Assembly: GCA_030065615.1 (NCBI GenBank)
Contig: JASJDR010000085.1
Coordinates: 1 to 32,574, forward strand
Direction of reading: 5' to 3'
DNA from: Xenococcus sp. MO_188.B8
GTDB taxonomy: Bacteria > Cyanobacteriota > Cyanobacteriia > Cyanobacteriales > Xenococcaceae
DNA length: 32,574 nt
Positions 8,275-16,757 of the stretch are shown piece after piece. The notes below the pieces were generated by a model that worked only from the letters and a program-made list of their open reading frames with translations, ran no database searches and had not been told where the DNA came from. The position numbers and the translations under genes are program-made. Positions within the stretch are counted from its first letter, which is position 1; the number at the start of each line of letters is the position of its first letter.

Positions 8275-9435
8275 GTGTCTGCATTAATTGAAGGCTTATT
8301 TAACGGAATCAGTATTGGTTCAGTATTGCTAATTGCCTCTCTGGGATTAGCAATTGTTTTTGGACTTATGGGAGTCATCAATCTCGCCCATGGGGAATTG
8401 ATGATGTTAGGCGCATACACAACATTTGTGGTGCAAAATATCTTCAAGCCTTTAGGAGAACCCTGGTTTGATTTTTATATCATATTTTCAATTCCTGTAG
8501 CTTTTGTGGTAGCGGCAATAGCAGGTTTAATTTTAGAGAGAGGTGTGATTCGCTTTCTCTATGGACGACCGCTGGAAACTCTATTGGCTACCTGGGGTGT
8601 TAGTCTGATTTTGCGTCAATTTGTGCGGAGTGCTAATTGGCTGTTAATAATTTGTATAGTCGTATTTTGTCTTTTCTTTTTTGGCGGGATGACCTTTTTG
8701 AGTCGTCGTCCTGACTGGGAAAGAATCAGGAATTTGGTCATTACACTTTTATTGCCTGTATCTGCTGCTATCTCAGTGGTTACAGGTTTTTTAATTAACA
8801 AGTTTCCCGTGCTAACTAAAGCTTGGTTTAGTGCCAGAAATGTTGATGTTACGGCTCCAGTATGGCTAAGAGGAGGAGTAAAAGTTTTAAATTTCCAAAT
8901 GCCTTATGCCCGTTTATTTATTATTGCCCTAACTATTATTTGTTTGTTTGCTGTTTACTGGTTCTTAAACCGTTCCACTTGGGGTTTACGAATTCGCGCT
9001 GTTACTCAAAATCGTGAAATGAGTTCTTGTTTGGGCATTCCCACAGCTAAAGTTGATGCTTTGACTTTCGCCCTTGGTTCAGGATTAGCTGGAATAGCAG
9101 GATGTGCTGTTAGTTTACTTGGTTCAGTAGGTCCGAATACTGGTCAAAACTATATTGTTGATACTTTTATGGTGGTAGTTGTTGGCGGTGTAGGTAATTT
9201 GTTTGGTTCAGTAATTGCTGCTTTTGGCATAGGGATTATTAATTATCTGATTGGTTCTGGCACTTTGGCTTTAATTTTCTCTTCCTCAGAGTTCTTTAAA
9301 CCGCTAGTAGATATTTTGCTGTTTTTTGCAACTAGCAGTATGGCAAAAGTGATGGTATTTGCCCTAATTATTTCTTTCTTACAAATTAAACCTGCTGGCT
9401 TATTCCCGCAAAAAGGAAGAACAGCGGAATTGTAA
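8275..9435 (+). CDS. urtB: Urea ABC transporter permease UrtB
   Basis: Inner-membrane channel subunit of the urea importer, pairing with UrtC. The 386-residue, strongly hydrophobic protein opens SALIEGLFNGISIGSVLLIA and contains GLMGVINLAHGELMMLGAYT, a diagnostic stretch of LivH/UrtB permeases, plus LETLLATWGVSLILRQFVRSANW and TFALGSGLAGIAGCAVSLLG near the cytoplasmic coupling loop. Length is usual for cyanobacterial UrtB. No ATG precedes the conserved N-terminus in frame, so the GTG at 8275 is taken as the start; a GAAAGG stretch lies about 28 bases upstream, too far for a good ribosome binding site. A heptanucleotide repeat separates it from urtC. Confidence 0.94.
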   Translation: MSALIEGLFNGISIGSVLLIASLGLAIVFGLMGVINLAHGELMMLGAYTTFVVQNIFKPLGEPWFDFYIIFSIPVAFVVAAIAGLILERGVIRFLYGRPLETLLATWGVSLILRQFVRSANWLLIICIVVFCLFFFGGMTFLSRRPDWERIRNLVITLLLPVSAAISVVTGFLINKFPVLTKAWFSARNVDVTAPVWLRGGVKVLNFQMPYARLFIIALTIICLFAVYWFLNRSTWGLRIRAVTQNREMSSCLGIPTAKVDALTFALGSGLAGIAGCAVSLLGSVGPNTGQNYIVDTFMVVVVGGVGNLFGSVIAAFGIGIINYLIGSGTLALIFSSSEFFKPLVDILLFFATSSMAKVMVFALIISFLQIKPAGLFPQKGRTAEL

Positions 9436-9475
9436 TAAGTAATAAGTAATAAGTAATAAGTAATGAGTAATGAGT
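9433..9475 (+). repeat. Heptanucleotide tandem repeat (TAATAAG/TAATGAG)
   Basis: Between urtB and urtC the 7-base unit TAATAAG repeats about six times, two of the units being TAATGAG. The first unit overlaps the urtB stop codon. Every unit contains stop codons in several frames. Such short tandemly repeated sequences with a 7-base period are common between cyanobacterial genes. The same unit occurs between urtD and urtE. Confidence 0.85.
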
Positions 9476-9500
9476 AATAAGTATTTTATACTCCATAACA

Positions 9501-10655
9501 ATGCATAGTATATCTGAGAAGAAACGAAAAAAAAGAAAGCAATTAATCGAAATTAGCATTGCCGTTTGCTTAGTAATTATTTTTGCTGTTATTCTACCTT
9601 CGGTCCTACCTGCTTTTAGATTGCGTCTTGTGGGACGATTCTTGGCCTTATCAATTGTTGCGCTAGGTATTGATTTAATTTGGGGTTATACAGGACTTTT
9701 AAGTCTAGGTCATGGGATCTTTTTTGCTTTGGGTGGTTATGCCCTAGCGATGCACCTGAAATTACAGTTGCCCGATGGTCAATTACCAGAATTTTTTACT
9801 CTTTATGGAGTTAAACAGTTACCTGCCTTTTGGCAACCTTTTTATTCTTTTCCTGTGACGATAATTGCGCTCATTGTTATTCCAGGAATTGTCGCTGGGT
9901 TATTAGGCTATTTGGTATTTCGTAATCGGATTAAAGGGGTTTATTTTTCGATTTTAACCCAAGCAGCATTACTGGTATTTTTTAACTTTTTTAATGGACA
10001 ACAAAAACTTATTAATGGTACTAATGGCTTAAAAACTGACACAGAAACTATCTTTGGTGTACTAGCTAGTTCAGCTAATGCCCAAAGGACTTTTTATATT
10101 TTAACTGTAATATTTTTAGTATTAATTTATTATCTCTGTCGTTGGCTAACTAGTGGTCGTTTTGGTCGTTTGTTAATCGCAATTAGGGATGATGAAACTA
10201 GGGTAAGGTTTTCTGGTTATGATCCTACAGGTTATAAAGTTTTAGTATTTGCAATTTCAGGAGCGATCGCGGGAATTGCTGGCGCGTTATATACTGTTCA
10301 AACAGGAATTATTACCCCCAGTGTTATGAAAGTTGCTTTTTCGATTGAGATGGTAATCTGGGTTGCAGTAGGAGGTAGAGCAACTTTAATTGGCGCAATT
10401 ATTGGCACGCTTTTAGTTAGGTTCGCTCAAACATTTTTAAGTGAAAGTTTTCCCGAAGTTTGGTTATTTTTCCAAGGGGCATTATTCCTAATAGTAGTGA
10501 CAGTTTTACCTAATGGAATTGTGGGTTGGATTAGAGATCAAGGGTGGAAAAATCTTCTATCTTTGTTCGGTTATCGTCAACCAGTATTGACCTATCCTAG
10601 TCTAGAACAAGATCCTGAAATAATAAAGGAAGAAAGAGATATTGTAGGGGAATAA
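9501..10655 (+). CDS. urtC: Urea ABC transporter permease UrtC
   Basis: Second membrane subunit of the urea importer, LivM-like. The 384-residue protein has a basic cytoplasmic start (MHSISEKKRKKRKQ) and then multiple membrane helices. Family segments include ALSIVALGIDLIWGYTGLLS read as LSIVALGIDLIWGYTGLLSL, the following GHGIFFALGGYALAMHL, QKLINGTNGLKTD, and GRLLIAIRDDETRVRFSGYD, the coupling region facing the ATPases, followed by FAISGAIAGIAGALYTVQTG. It lies 65 bases after urtB, a gap filled by heptad repeats, and 13 bases before urtD. Confidence 0.94.
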   Translation: MHSISEKKRKKRKQLIEISIAVCLVIIFAVILPSVLPAFRLRLVGRFLALSIVALGIDLIWGYTGLLSLGHGIFFALGGYALAMHLKLQLPDGQLPEFFTLYGVKQLPAFWQPFYSFPVTIIALIVIPGIVAGLLGYLVFRNRIKGVYFSILTQAALLVFFNFFNGQQKLINGTNGLKTDTETIFGVLASSANAQRTFYILTVIFLVLIYYLCRWLTSGRFGRLLIAIRDDETRVRFSGYDPTGYKVLVFAISGAIAGIAGALYTVQTGIITPSVMKVAFSIEMVIWVAVGGRATLIGAIIGTLLVRFAQTFLSESFPEVWLFFQGALFLIVVTVLPNGIVGWIRDQGWKNLLSLFGYRQPVLTYPSLEQDPEIIKEERDIVGE

Positions 10656-10668
10656 TTAGTAATTAATA

Positions 10669-11793
10669 ATGGAAAAGATTTTAGAGATAGAACAATTAAG
10701 TGTCAGCTTCGACGGCTTTAAAGCCTTGAATAACTTGAATTTTAGTATGAATACTGGAGAATTGCGAGTTATTATTGGTCCTAATGGAGCAGGAAAAACT
10801 ACCTTTCTTGATGTTATTACAGGAAAAGTGCAACCGACAGAAGGTAGAGTTTTATTTAAAGGTAAAAATCTCCAGAAAATTCCCGAATTTAAAATTGCAC
10901 GATTAGGAATTGGTCGTAAATTTCAAACTCCTAGGGTTTATCTGAATCTCACCGTTAGAGAAAATTTAGATTTAGTTGTTAATCACAACAAAAATGTATT
11001 TTCAACTTTATTTAGTCGTCCCAAATCAGCAGAAACCAGAACAGTCGCAGGATTAATTGAAACCATTGGCTTAGAAGCTAAAGCTGATTTAACCGCATCT
11101 TTATTGTCCCATGGAGAAAAACAACGCCTTGAAATTGGCATGTTAGTAGCCCAATCTCCCGATTTATTGTTGGTGGATGAACCTGCTGCTGGTTTAACTG
11201 ATGAAGAAACCGAAAATGTCGGTGCATTACTATTGGCTTTAGCCGAAAGTCATTCAATTATCGCGATCGAACATGATATGGAATTTGTTCGTCAGATTGC
11301 TAATGATCAAGTAACAGTGTTGCATCAAGGTTCGGTACTTTGTGAAGGAACGATGGATCAGGTGCAAAATGATCCTCGGGTAATCGAAGTTTATTTAGGA
11401 AAAGCACCATCTATTACTCCTGAACAAATGAATATTATACGGATAGCGGCTTCTATGGCTTGGGCAGATAATAATTTTGCGCCAGAACAATTAGATGTCA
11501 TTTTGTCTAATTTGAGTCGGGAATTTGCCACTAGTGAGGAACATCAATCTAGTCTAAAAAAAGAATTACAAAATTATTTAGCTCGTAATATTCCATTAGA
11601 AGAATTAGTTCCTAACTTAAAAAGCTTTGGCGAAAAAGAAAGAGTATTGAAGCTTAGTTATGAGATCATTAGATCTAATGAAATTAATGAACATGAAGTA
11701 ATCGTATATCAAAAACTTTTAAAACTTCTAGATTTACCCACAGAGATTATTGAGCAAGTAGAAACAGAAATTGAAGCAAAATACAGTAAGTAA
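10669..11793 (+). CDS. urtD: Urea ABC transporter ATPase UrtD with C-terminal TerB-like extension
   Basis: Cytoplasmic ATPase that powers urea import with UrtE. Residues 1-245 are a normal LivG/UrtD ATPase: Walker A GPNGAGKT at 37-44, the signature loop in its UrtD form LSHGE at 146-150, Walker B LLLVDEP with D170/E171, and the switch histidine in IAIEHDM at 202; the body ends VIEVYLGK. Family members usually stop here at about 250 residues. This one continues for about 129 residues (246-374) with an all-helical, acidic stretch containing IAASMAWADNNFAPEQLD, a second-half YEIIRSNEINEHE and QKLLKLLDLP, which resembles the TerB/DUF533 helical fold. No stop or frameshift separates the parts, so it is a true fusion in this assembly. 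Function of the extension is unknown. Confidence 0.92.
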   Translation: MEKILEIEQLSVSFDGFKALNNLNFSMNTGELRVIIGPNGAGKTTFLDVITGKVQPTEGRVLFKGKNLQKIPEFKIARLGIGRKFQTPRVYLNLTVRENLDLVVNHNKNVFSTLFSRPKSAETRTVAGLIETIGLEAKADLTASLLSHGEKQRLEIGMLVAQSPDLLLVDEPAAGLTDEETENVGALLLALAESHSIIAIEHDMEFVRQIANDQVTVLHQGSVLCEGTMDQVQNDPRVIEVYLGKAPSITPEQMNIIRIAASMAWADNNFAPEQLDVILSNLSREFATSEEHQSSLKKELQNYLARNIPLEELVPNLKSFGEKERVLKLSYEIIRSNEINEHEVIVYQKLLKLLDLPTEIIEQVETEIEAKYSK

Positions 11794-11814
11794 TAAGTAA
11801 TGAGTAATAAGTTG
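11787..11814 (+). repeat. Heptanucleotide repeat between urtD and urtE
   Basis: AGTAAGTAATAAGTAATGAG and the following AATAAG repeat the same 7-base unit seen after urtB. The urtD stop codon is part of the repeat, so the last urtD codons (Ser-Lys) may derive from it. Only about four units are present. Confidence 0.75.
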
Positions 11815-11816
11815 AG

Positions 11817-12560
11817 ATGAATAGAGAAGAATTTCAGGGCCAACAAAAAACTGATTTGGCATTAAGAATATCTAACCTTAATGTCTATTATGGGGAAAGT
11901 CATATTTTACGTAATGTAGATATGAGTATTCCCTCTGGTCAAATGGTATGTTTAATTGGACGAAATGGCGTGGGCAAAACTACCTTGCTAAAAACTGTTA
12001 TGGGTTTACTAAAGCCTCGTACAGGACACATATTTTTTGCTGATAAACTTATTACTAAACTAACCCCAGATCGTCGGGCAAAGTTAGGGATTGGTTATGT
12101 TCCTCAAGGAAGAGATATTATTCCTCGGGTTTCTGTTGAAGATAACTTATTGTTAGGGTTAGAAGCGCGTCCTCAAGGCAGAAAAAGAAGTGACACAATA
12201 CCTCAAGAAATTTTTGATCTTTTTCCTGTTCTCAAAACTATGTTATCCCGTATGGGAGGAGATTTGAGTGGGGGTCAACAACAACAACTTGCGATCGCCC
12301 GTGCTTTAATGGGAAAACCTCGTTTATTAGTTTTAGACGAACCAACAGAAGGCATTCAACCCTCAATTATTCTAGAAATTGAAGCAGCAGTTAAAAGAAT
12401 AATTGAAGCAACAGGCATTTCCGTTTTATTAGTAGAACAACATTTACATTTTGTGCGTCAAGCTGATAGATATTATGCGATGCAGAAAGGTGGCATTGTC
12501 GCTTCTGGAAATACTGAAGAATTGAGCCAAGAAGTAATTCAACAATTTTTGGCAGTTTAA
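11817..12560 (+). CDS. urtE: Urea ABC transporter ATPase UrtE
   Basis: Second ATPase of the urea importer, LivF-like, 247 residues as expected. Visible motifs are LNVYYGESHILRNVDMSIPS, Walker A GRNGVGKT at 48-55, the Q-loop region YVPQGRDIIPRVSVEDNLLL, signature LSGGQ at 150-154, Walker B VLDEPTEGI with D174/E175, and the switch VLLVEQHLHF. It ends EVIQQFLAV, the normal family end, with no extension, unlike UrtD beside it. Start ATG lies 23 bases after urtD, across the heptad repeat. It is the last gene of the transporter cluster. Confidence 0.95.
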   Translation: MNREEFQGQQKTDLALRISNLNVYYGESHILRNVDMSIPSGQMVCLIGRNGVGKTTLLKTVMGLLKPRTGHIFFADKLITKLTPDRRAKLGIGYVPQGRDIIPRVSVEDNLLLGLEARPQGRKRSDTIPQEIFDLFPVLKTMLSRMGGDLSGGQQQQLAIARALMGKPRLLVLDEPTEGIQPSIILEIEAAVKRIIEATGISVLLVEQHLHFVRQADRYYAMQKGGIVASGNTEELSQEVIQQFLAV

Positions 12561-12661
12561 CAACATTGCAGCTATTAGGATTAATCTTGGGATTGTGAAG
12601 CTGGACAAAATAAAAATCTCACTTACAATTTGGAAGTTATTAACTCCCAAAAGTACTCCCC

Positions 12662-13093
12662 ATGAATAAGATTAATATTAAGCAAGCTGTACGAAACATT
12701 ACTCCTTCTACATTCAGAGTAATAACAGCTTCTCTGATGACAATATCTTGTCTAACTTTCGGCAATGTTTCCCCTGCTTATAGTCAGATTACACCTCAAG
12801 TTTGGAGTTCGATAGGATCAAAAGATAATAATCTTAGTTATGCTGCTGGGGTGAAATGGGCAGGTTTTGCCCTAGAATTTGGAGCAGGAAAAGAAGGTGT
12901 GGCAGGAGGAGATTTCTTAACTTTTTTACCTGTTCCTTTTGTTTCTCCCTATGCGGGATTGGGTGTTTATTCTGGGGATAATACTCTCGCTTATTCTGGG
13001 GGTTTACATCTGTACCCTAGTGCTCATTTATTTGTCGGAATGGGCTATCACTCCATTCGCGGGATTAATGGCAAAATTGGTTTTAAATTCTAA
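12662..13093 (+). CDS. Small secreted protein, possibly outer-membrane beta-strand rich
   Basis: 143 residues, not assigned to a named family. Residues 1-42 form a signal peptide (basic start, hydrophobic VITASLMTISCLTFGNVSPA, then AYSQ as probable cleavage site). The mature 100 residues are rich in Gly, Ser and aromatics in alternating patterns (LSYAAGVKWAGFALEFGAGK, SPYAGLGVYSGDNTLAYSGG) and end in GKIGFKF, a terminal aromatic as in outer-membrane barrels. It may be a small barrel or a surface beta-sandwich; both are inferences. It stands alone between urtE (101 bases away) and the sulfite reductase gene. Confidence 0.7.
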   Translation: MNKINIKQAVRNITPSTFRVITASLMTISCLTFGNVSPAYSQITPQVWSSIGSKDNNLSYAAGVKWAGFALEFGAGKEGVAGGDFLTFLPVPFVSPYAGLGVYSGDNTLAYSGGLHLYPSAHLFVGMGYHSIRGINGKIGFKF

Positions 13094-13158
13094 ATTTATA
13101 TTTTATAAAATATTTAAAAATATATTCTATAAAACATTAAAAAATATTATAATAAATT

Positions 13159-13198
13159 TTGCGATCAGGCAGTGCTTCGCTTTCAGCGAGATCGCGAT
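13159..13198. repeat. HIP1-derived hairpin upstream of sir
   Basis: GCGATC at about 13162 pairs with GATCGC at about 13190, with an inner TTCGCT-TTC-AGCGA stem. It stands in a very AT-rich leader. Similar GC-rich hairpins appear near 3807-3840 and 22002-22030. It could act as a terminator or RNA stabiliser, but no T-run follows. Confidence 0.45.
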
Positions 13199-13360
13199 TC
13201 AAAAATTCGTGTTCTCTGTTACCAAAAATGAGAGAATAGTAGTCTTGTCCAAAATTTAACTAGCTGTACAAACTAGATGACCTAATAAAGACAGGGAACA
13301 GCATTTCGACCCTGATCAAGATTAAAGAAAATTTACATTGAATTATATTTTATAGAAAAA

Positions 13361-15301
13361 ATGGTACAAACTCCAATAGCCCCCACAAAGAAAGTATCAA
13401 AGCTGGAAGGGATTAAAGAACGCAGTAACTTCTTACGAGAACCTGTAGCTACCGAAATACTTCAAGATACAACTCATTTTACCGAAGACGCGATCCAAAT
13501 TCTGAAGTTTCATGGTTCTTATCAACAGGATAATCGCGATAATCGAGTCAAGGGTCAAGAAAAAGACTATCAAATGATGTTGCGTACCCGTTCTCCTGGG
13601 GGTTTTATTCCAGCACAATTATATTTAACCTTAGATAAGTTATCAGAAGAATATGGGAATTATACCCTTAGAACCACAACACGTCAGGGTTTTCAACTTC
13701 ACGGAGTACTGAAAAAAAATCTCAAAGCAACAATCGCCGCGATCGTGCGCAATATGGGTTCGACTCTAGGTGCTTGTGGGGATTTAAATCGTAATGTGAT
13801 GGCACCGCCAGCTCCCTATAAAAATCAACCTGAATATCAATATGCTTGGGAATATGCTGATAAAATTGCCGATTTATTAACGCCTCAAACTGGTGCTTAT
13901 TACGAAATTTGGCTTGATGGAGAAAAAGTAATCAGTGCCGAAGAAGCCGAAGAAGTTAAAGCTGCCAGACAAAAAAATGGGACAGGAACCATTTTTCATG
14001 ATCACGAAGAACCTCTCTATGGCACTCACTATATGCCCAGGAAGTTTAAAATCTGTGTTGCCGTACCTGGAGATAATTCCATTGATGTTTATACCCATGA
14101 TGTTAGTTTAATCGTTATTCTCGATGAGCAAGGGAAATTAGAAGGGTTTAATGTGCTTGCTGGTGGCGGCATGGGCAGAACCCATAATAAAGAAGAAACT
14201 TTCGCTAGAATGTCTGATCCTATTGGTTTTGTTGCCAAAGAAGATGTCTATGATCTGATGAAAGCAATTGTGGCAACTCAGAGAGATTACGGCGATCGCT
14301 TTAAGCGTCGTCATGCCAGAATGAAATATCTCTTACATGATTGGGGTGTGGAGAAATTTAAAGCTAAATTAGAAGAATTCTTTGGTAAGAAAATTGCTCC
14401 CTATCGAGAATTACCAGCATGGAAATATCTAGACTTTTTGGGTTGGCATGAGCAAGGAGATGGGAAATTATTTTTCGGTTTATCGGTAGAAAATGGTCGT
14501 GTCAAAGACACAGACAACTGGAAGCTTAAAACTGCTTTACGGGAAATTATCGAAAAATTTAAGATTCCCATGCGGTTAACTGCTAATCACGACATTATTC
14601 TCTATGAAATCGCGCCCGAGAATAAAGATGAAATTGCCGAAATGCTCTCCCAAAAAGGCATAGAAACCGATCCTGAAGCTTTAGATCCGATTACTCGTTA
14701 TTCGATGGCTTGTCCGGCGTTACCCCTTTGTGGACTAGCTGTTACCGAATCAGAAAGAATTTTACCAGAAATTAGCGATCGCATTCGCACATTATTGACT
14801 AAACTAGGTATGGCTGATGAATATTTTGTCATCCGTATGACTGGTTGTCCCAATGGTTGCGATCGACCCTATATGGCAGAATTAGGCTTTGTAGGCAGTG
14901 GGCCAAACAAATATCAAATATGGCTGGGAGGGACGCCAGATCAAACCCAACTAGCTCAACCCTATGAGCAAAAAATGCCTGTAGACGATCTAGAAGACTT
15001 TTTCGAGCCCATTTTTGTCTTCTTTAAACAAAAACGTCATGCAGGAGAAAGTTTTGGCCTATTCTGCTCTCGTATTGGTTTCGATGCAATTCGTAAATTT
15101 TCTGCTAATTATAAATTAGGTAGCTATATGGAAGAAACCACCCCTAAACAACGCAAATTCCGCAAAAATCAGAAACGGGTTAGTGTTCCCGACGAGATTT
15201 TCCCTCGCCTCAAGGAAACGGCACAGCAAGAGGGAAGACCAATGAATCAGGTGATTGCGGAAGCTTTAACCGACTACTTTGCCAAAAAGGCAAATAGTTA
15301 A
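13361..15301 (+). CDS. sir: Ferredoxin-sulfite reductase with RHH-like C-terminal tail
   Basis: Reduces sulfite to sulfide with six electrons from ferredoxin, the last step of assimilatory sulfate reduction in the cytoplasm. 646 residues fits ferredoxin-type SiR and is much longer than cyanobacterial nitrite reductase (about 510). The siroheme/4Fe-4S ligands are C451 and C457 ([13 protein letters not shown]5-C) and C496 and C500 ([13 protein letters not shown]3-C). The substrate-side arginines sit in [14 protein letters not shown]. After the catalytic core, residues 606-646 ([20 protein letters not shown], then [13 protein letters not shown]) look like one ribbon-helix-helix unit. Preceded by a 267-base AT-rich leader; no cysteine-metabolism neighbours. 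Confidence 0.93.
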   Translation: MVQTPIAPTKKVSKLEGIKERSNFLREPVATEILQDTTHFTEDAIQILKFHGSYQQDNRDNRVKGQEKDYQMMLRTRSPGGFIPAQLYLTLDKLSEEYGNYTLRTTTRQGFQLHGVLKKNLKATIAAIVRNMGSTLGACGDLNRNVMAPPAPYKNQPEYQYAWEYADKIADLLTPQTGAYYEIWLDGEKVISAEEAEEVKAARQKNGTGTIFHDHEEPLYGTHYMPRKFKICVAVPGDNSIDVYTHDVSLIVILDEQGKLEGFNVLAGGGMGRTHNKEETFARMSDPIGFVAKEDVYDLMKAIVATQRDYGDRFKRRHARMKYLLHDWGVEKFKAKLEEFFGKKIAPYRELPAWKYLDFLGWHEQGDGKLFFGLSVENGRVKDTDNWKLKTALREIIEKFKIPMRLTANHDIILYEIAPENKDEIAEMLSQKGIETDPEALDPITRYSMACPALPLCGLAVTESERILPEISDRIRTLLTKLGMADEYFVIRMTGCPNGCDRPYMAELGFVGSGPNKYQIWLGGTPDQTQLAQPYEQKMPVDDLEDFFEPIFVFFKQKRHAGESFGLFCSRIGFDAIRKFSANYKLGSYMEETTPKQRKFRKNQKRVSVPDEIFPRLKETAQQEGRPMNQVIAEALTDYFAKKANS

Positions 15302-15476
15302 TATAAAACTTAAATTACTTAGTTTAGATAAAATCTGAGTTTTGAATAGTGAAAAATTACTACTCCAAAACTCTTTTTTATTTTTGTCGCGAATGAAAAG
15401 CTAATCATAGTTTGATAGGAATGTTAGGGAACTCTATAAACGTAGTCTTGCTCAAAATATTAAATAGGATTTAAAA

Positions 15477-15821
15477 GTGGAAACTGAGAACTTAAATATC
15501 TTGTCAGCAGATAATCCCTTAATCAATCCAGAAGATGATCGATTAGGATACGCTTCATTTGCCAAAAATCTTGCAGAAAGCCTTTGTCTAATGACTTCTA
15601 GTGAAGGCTTAGTTTTAGCTGTTTATGGTTCTTGGGGTTCGGGAAAATCAACACTGTTAAACTTTATTATTCATAATTTAGAGCAAAAACCTAACCCTAA
15701 CAATGAGCAGCCTATTATCGTCCGCTTTAATCCTTGGTGGTTTTCTGGAGAAGAAGCTCTGACAAAACATTTTTGGCTATGCTTTATTTCTGATTTTTTT
15801 TTTACTTCGTCCGTTTTCTGA
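15477..15821 (+). pseudogene. Truncated KAP-family P-loop NTPase
   Basis: 114 residues from a GTG start hold only the N-terminal part of a KAP P-loop NTPase, a family normally several hundred residues long and associated with membranes and defence-type loci. Present are DNPLINPEDDRLGYASFAKN, the Walker A loop VYGSWGSGKSTLLNFI, and the family-typical RFNPWWFSGEEALTKHFW. The frame then runs into a run of ten T (15794-15803) and stops. No other frame beyond the T-run restores family sequence before the convergent toxin gene 30 bases on. The Walker B half and the membrane segments are missing, so this is a remnant, most likely cut by a rearrangement. Confidence 0.75.
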
Positions 15822-15850
15822 ACAGAGACTGCATGATCGCATAGTAAAAA

Positions 15851-16252
15851 TCACCATATAGTATCAACTTTACTGGCAGCTATTTTTGAATCCCGACTAA
15901 TCAAAGGCAAACCCAAATGTACTGCCGTCGCAGCAATAATACGATCTGGTAAATCGGGTACGCTATCCCTTGGAATAGTTGCTAAAGCTTCTACTACTCC
16001 AGTAGTTAACTCAAAGACAATCATTCCTGTATTACCAAGCATTAATTCGCGATTGAGCTGAGTCCTTAATTGAGAAGAAATGCGCCCTTTCTCCTGTAGA
16101 TAAATTATTTCTACCAAGCAAATCGTGGGAACATAAATAATAATTTCCCCACGCTCGCATTGATCGAACAATCGATTAGCTGCAATGCTCAAACGGGGAC
16201 TATCTTCTAAATACCAAATTAAGGCGTGGGTATCGGTTACTACATCAGACAT
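15851..16252 (-). CDS. vapC: PIN-domain toxin, VapC type
   Basis: A 133-residue probable ribonuclease toxin. The four acidic positions of the PIN active site are visible: D7 in DTHALIW, E48 in CLVEIIYL, D100/D103 in PDLPDRIIAATA, and D121 in ISRDSKI. Length is standard. Its ATG overlaps the antitoxin stop codon as TAATG, so the two are translationally coupled, as in classic VapBC pairs. It converges on the broken KAP gene with 30 bases between. All catalytic residues are intact, so it is probably active and needs its antitoxin. Confidence 0.88.
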   Translation of the reverse strand: MSDVVTDTHALIWYLEDSPRLSIAANRLFDQCERGEIIIYVPTICLVEIIYLQEKGRISSQLRTQLNRELMLGNTGMIVFELTTGVVEALATIPRDSVPDLPDRIIAATAVHLGLPLISRDSKIAASKVDTIW

Positions 16253-16488
16253 TAAATGTCCTCGCGAGGAAAGTTACCACTCATTTCTGCTTTCACTTCA
16301 GCAATTTCTTCTTCACTGATATTGATGCCTTTCCAGATACCTCTCAAAGATTTGCGAGGTTGTGATGGAGAAACAATAAAATCTCGTTTAAGGTGAGGAG
16401 TTATTTGTTCGATCAAACGTATTCGATCCAAGGGAGAAAGTTGCTTGGCTAAATTTAAAACTTCCTCTAAGGTTATAGACTCATGCAT
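16252..16488 (-). CDS. vapB: Antitoxin partner of the PIN toxin
   Basis: 78 residues, located directly upstream of the PIN toxin and overlapping its start by one base. The N-terminal half (ITLEEVLNLAKQLSPLDRIR) is a short helical segment of the type found in small cyanobacterial antitoxins; the middle RKSLRGIWKGINISEEEIAE resembles the toxin-wrapping tail of such proteins. It lacks an obvious AbrB or Arc fold, so DNA binding cannot be claimed. The assignment rests mostly on gene order and overlap. Confidence 0.75.
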   Translation of the reverse strand: MHESITLEEVLNLAKQLSPLDRIRLIEQITPHLKRDFIVSPSQPRKSLRGIWKGINISEEEIAEVKAEMSGNFPREDI

Positions 16489-16594
16489 TTTACCTTGATT
16501 TTAAGCTTATGAATAAATTTTAGCTCGACGGAGTTGGCATTTTAGGAATAATTTGGCTTAACATCCTTTCGCGATTAGCTTTTATTACTGAAAA

Positions 16595-16696
16595 TTACTT
16601 GAAGATTTGATTAGCGGTAAGTTGCAGTTGAGGAAAAAGAGGAGAAGCGATCGCAGTATCCCCTGTAAACTCAGTATTCCAGTTTGAGTTGTGCAT
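16595..16696 (-). pseudogene. Uma2 C-terminal remnant 1
   Basis: On the minus strand this reads ...EFTGDTAIASPLFPQLQLTA and then NQIFK-stop, matching the end of Uma2 proteins (compare TTAIADDLFPELELTPQQIF at the end of the gene at 3051). The upstream Uma2 core is absent. An ATG at 16696 gives a 33-codon frame but this is unlikely to be a gene. A parallel remnant at 17030-17212 is about 80 percent alike over 68 bases, so the two flank the orphan antitoxin gene as direct repeats. Confidence 0.65.
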
Positions 16697-16757
16697 CAAT
16701 TGGAGGCATTCCTATCATTGCTTATAATGCAATCATTAAATTAAGTTAACTATAATC

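Noticed and set aside
8070..8447. Minus-strand open frame across the urtA-urtB gap
   Set aside because: It overlaps the conserved N-terminus of urtB and a structured repeat; composition is that of antisense DNA.
9433..9475. CRISPR-like array
   Set aside because: The unit is 7 bases with no spacers, so it is a short tandem repeat.
12939..13259. Plus-strand frame overlapping the small secreted gene
   Set aside because: It lies in a second frame of the same gene and runs into AT-rich leader; no motif.
13361..15301. Reading the gene as nitrite reductase nirA
   Set aside because: Near the urea transporter this was tempting, but the length (646), the motif [16 protein letters not shown] and the tail fit ferredoxin-sulfite reductase.
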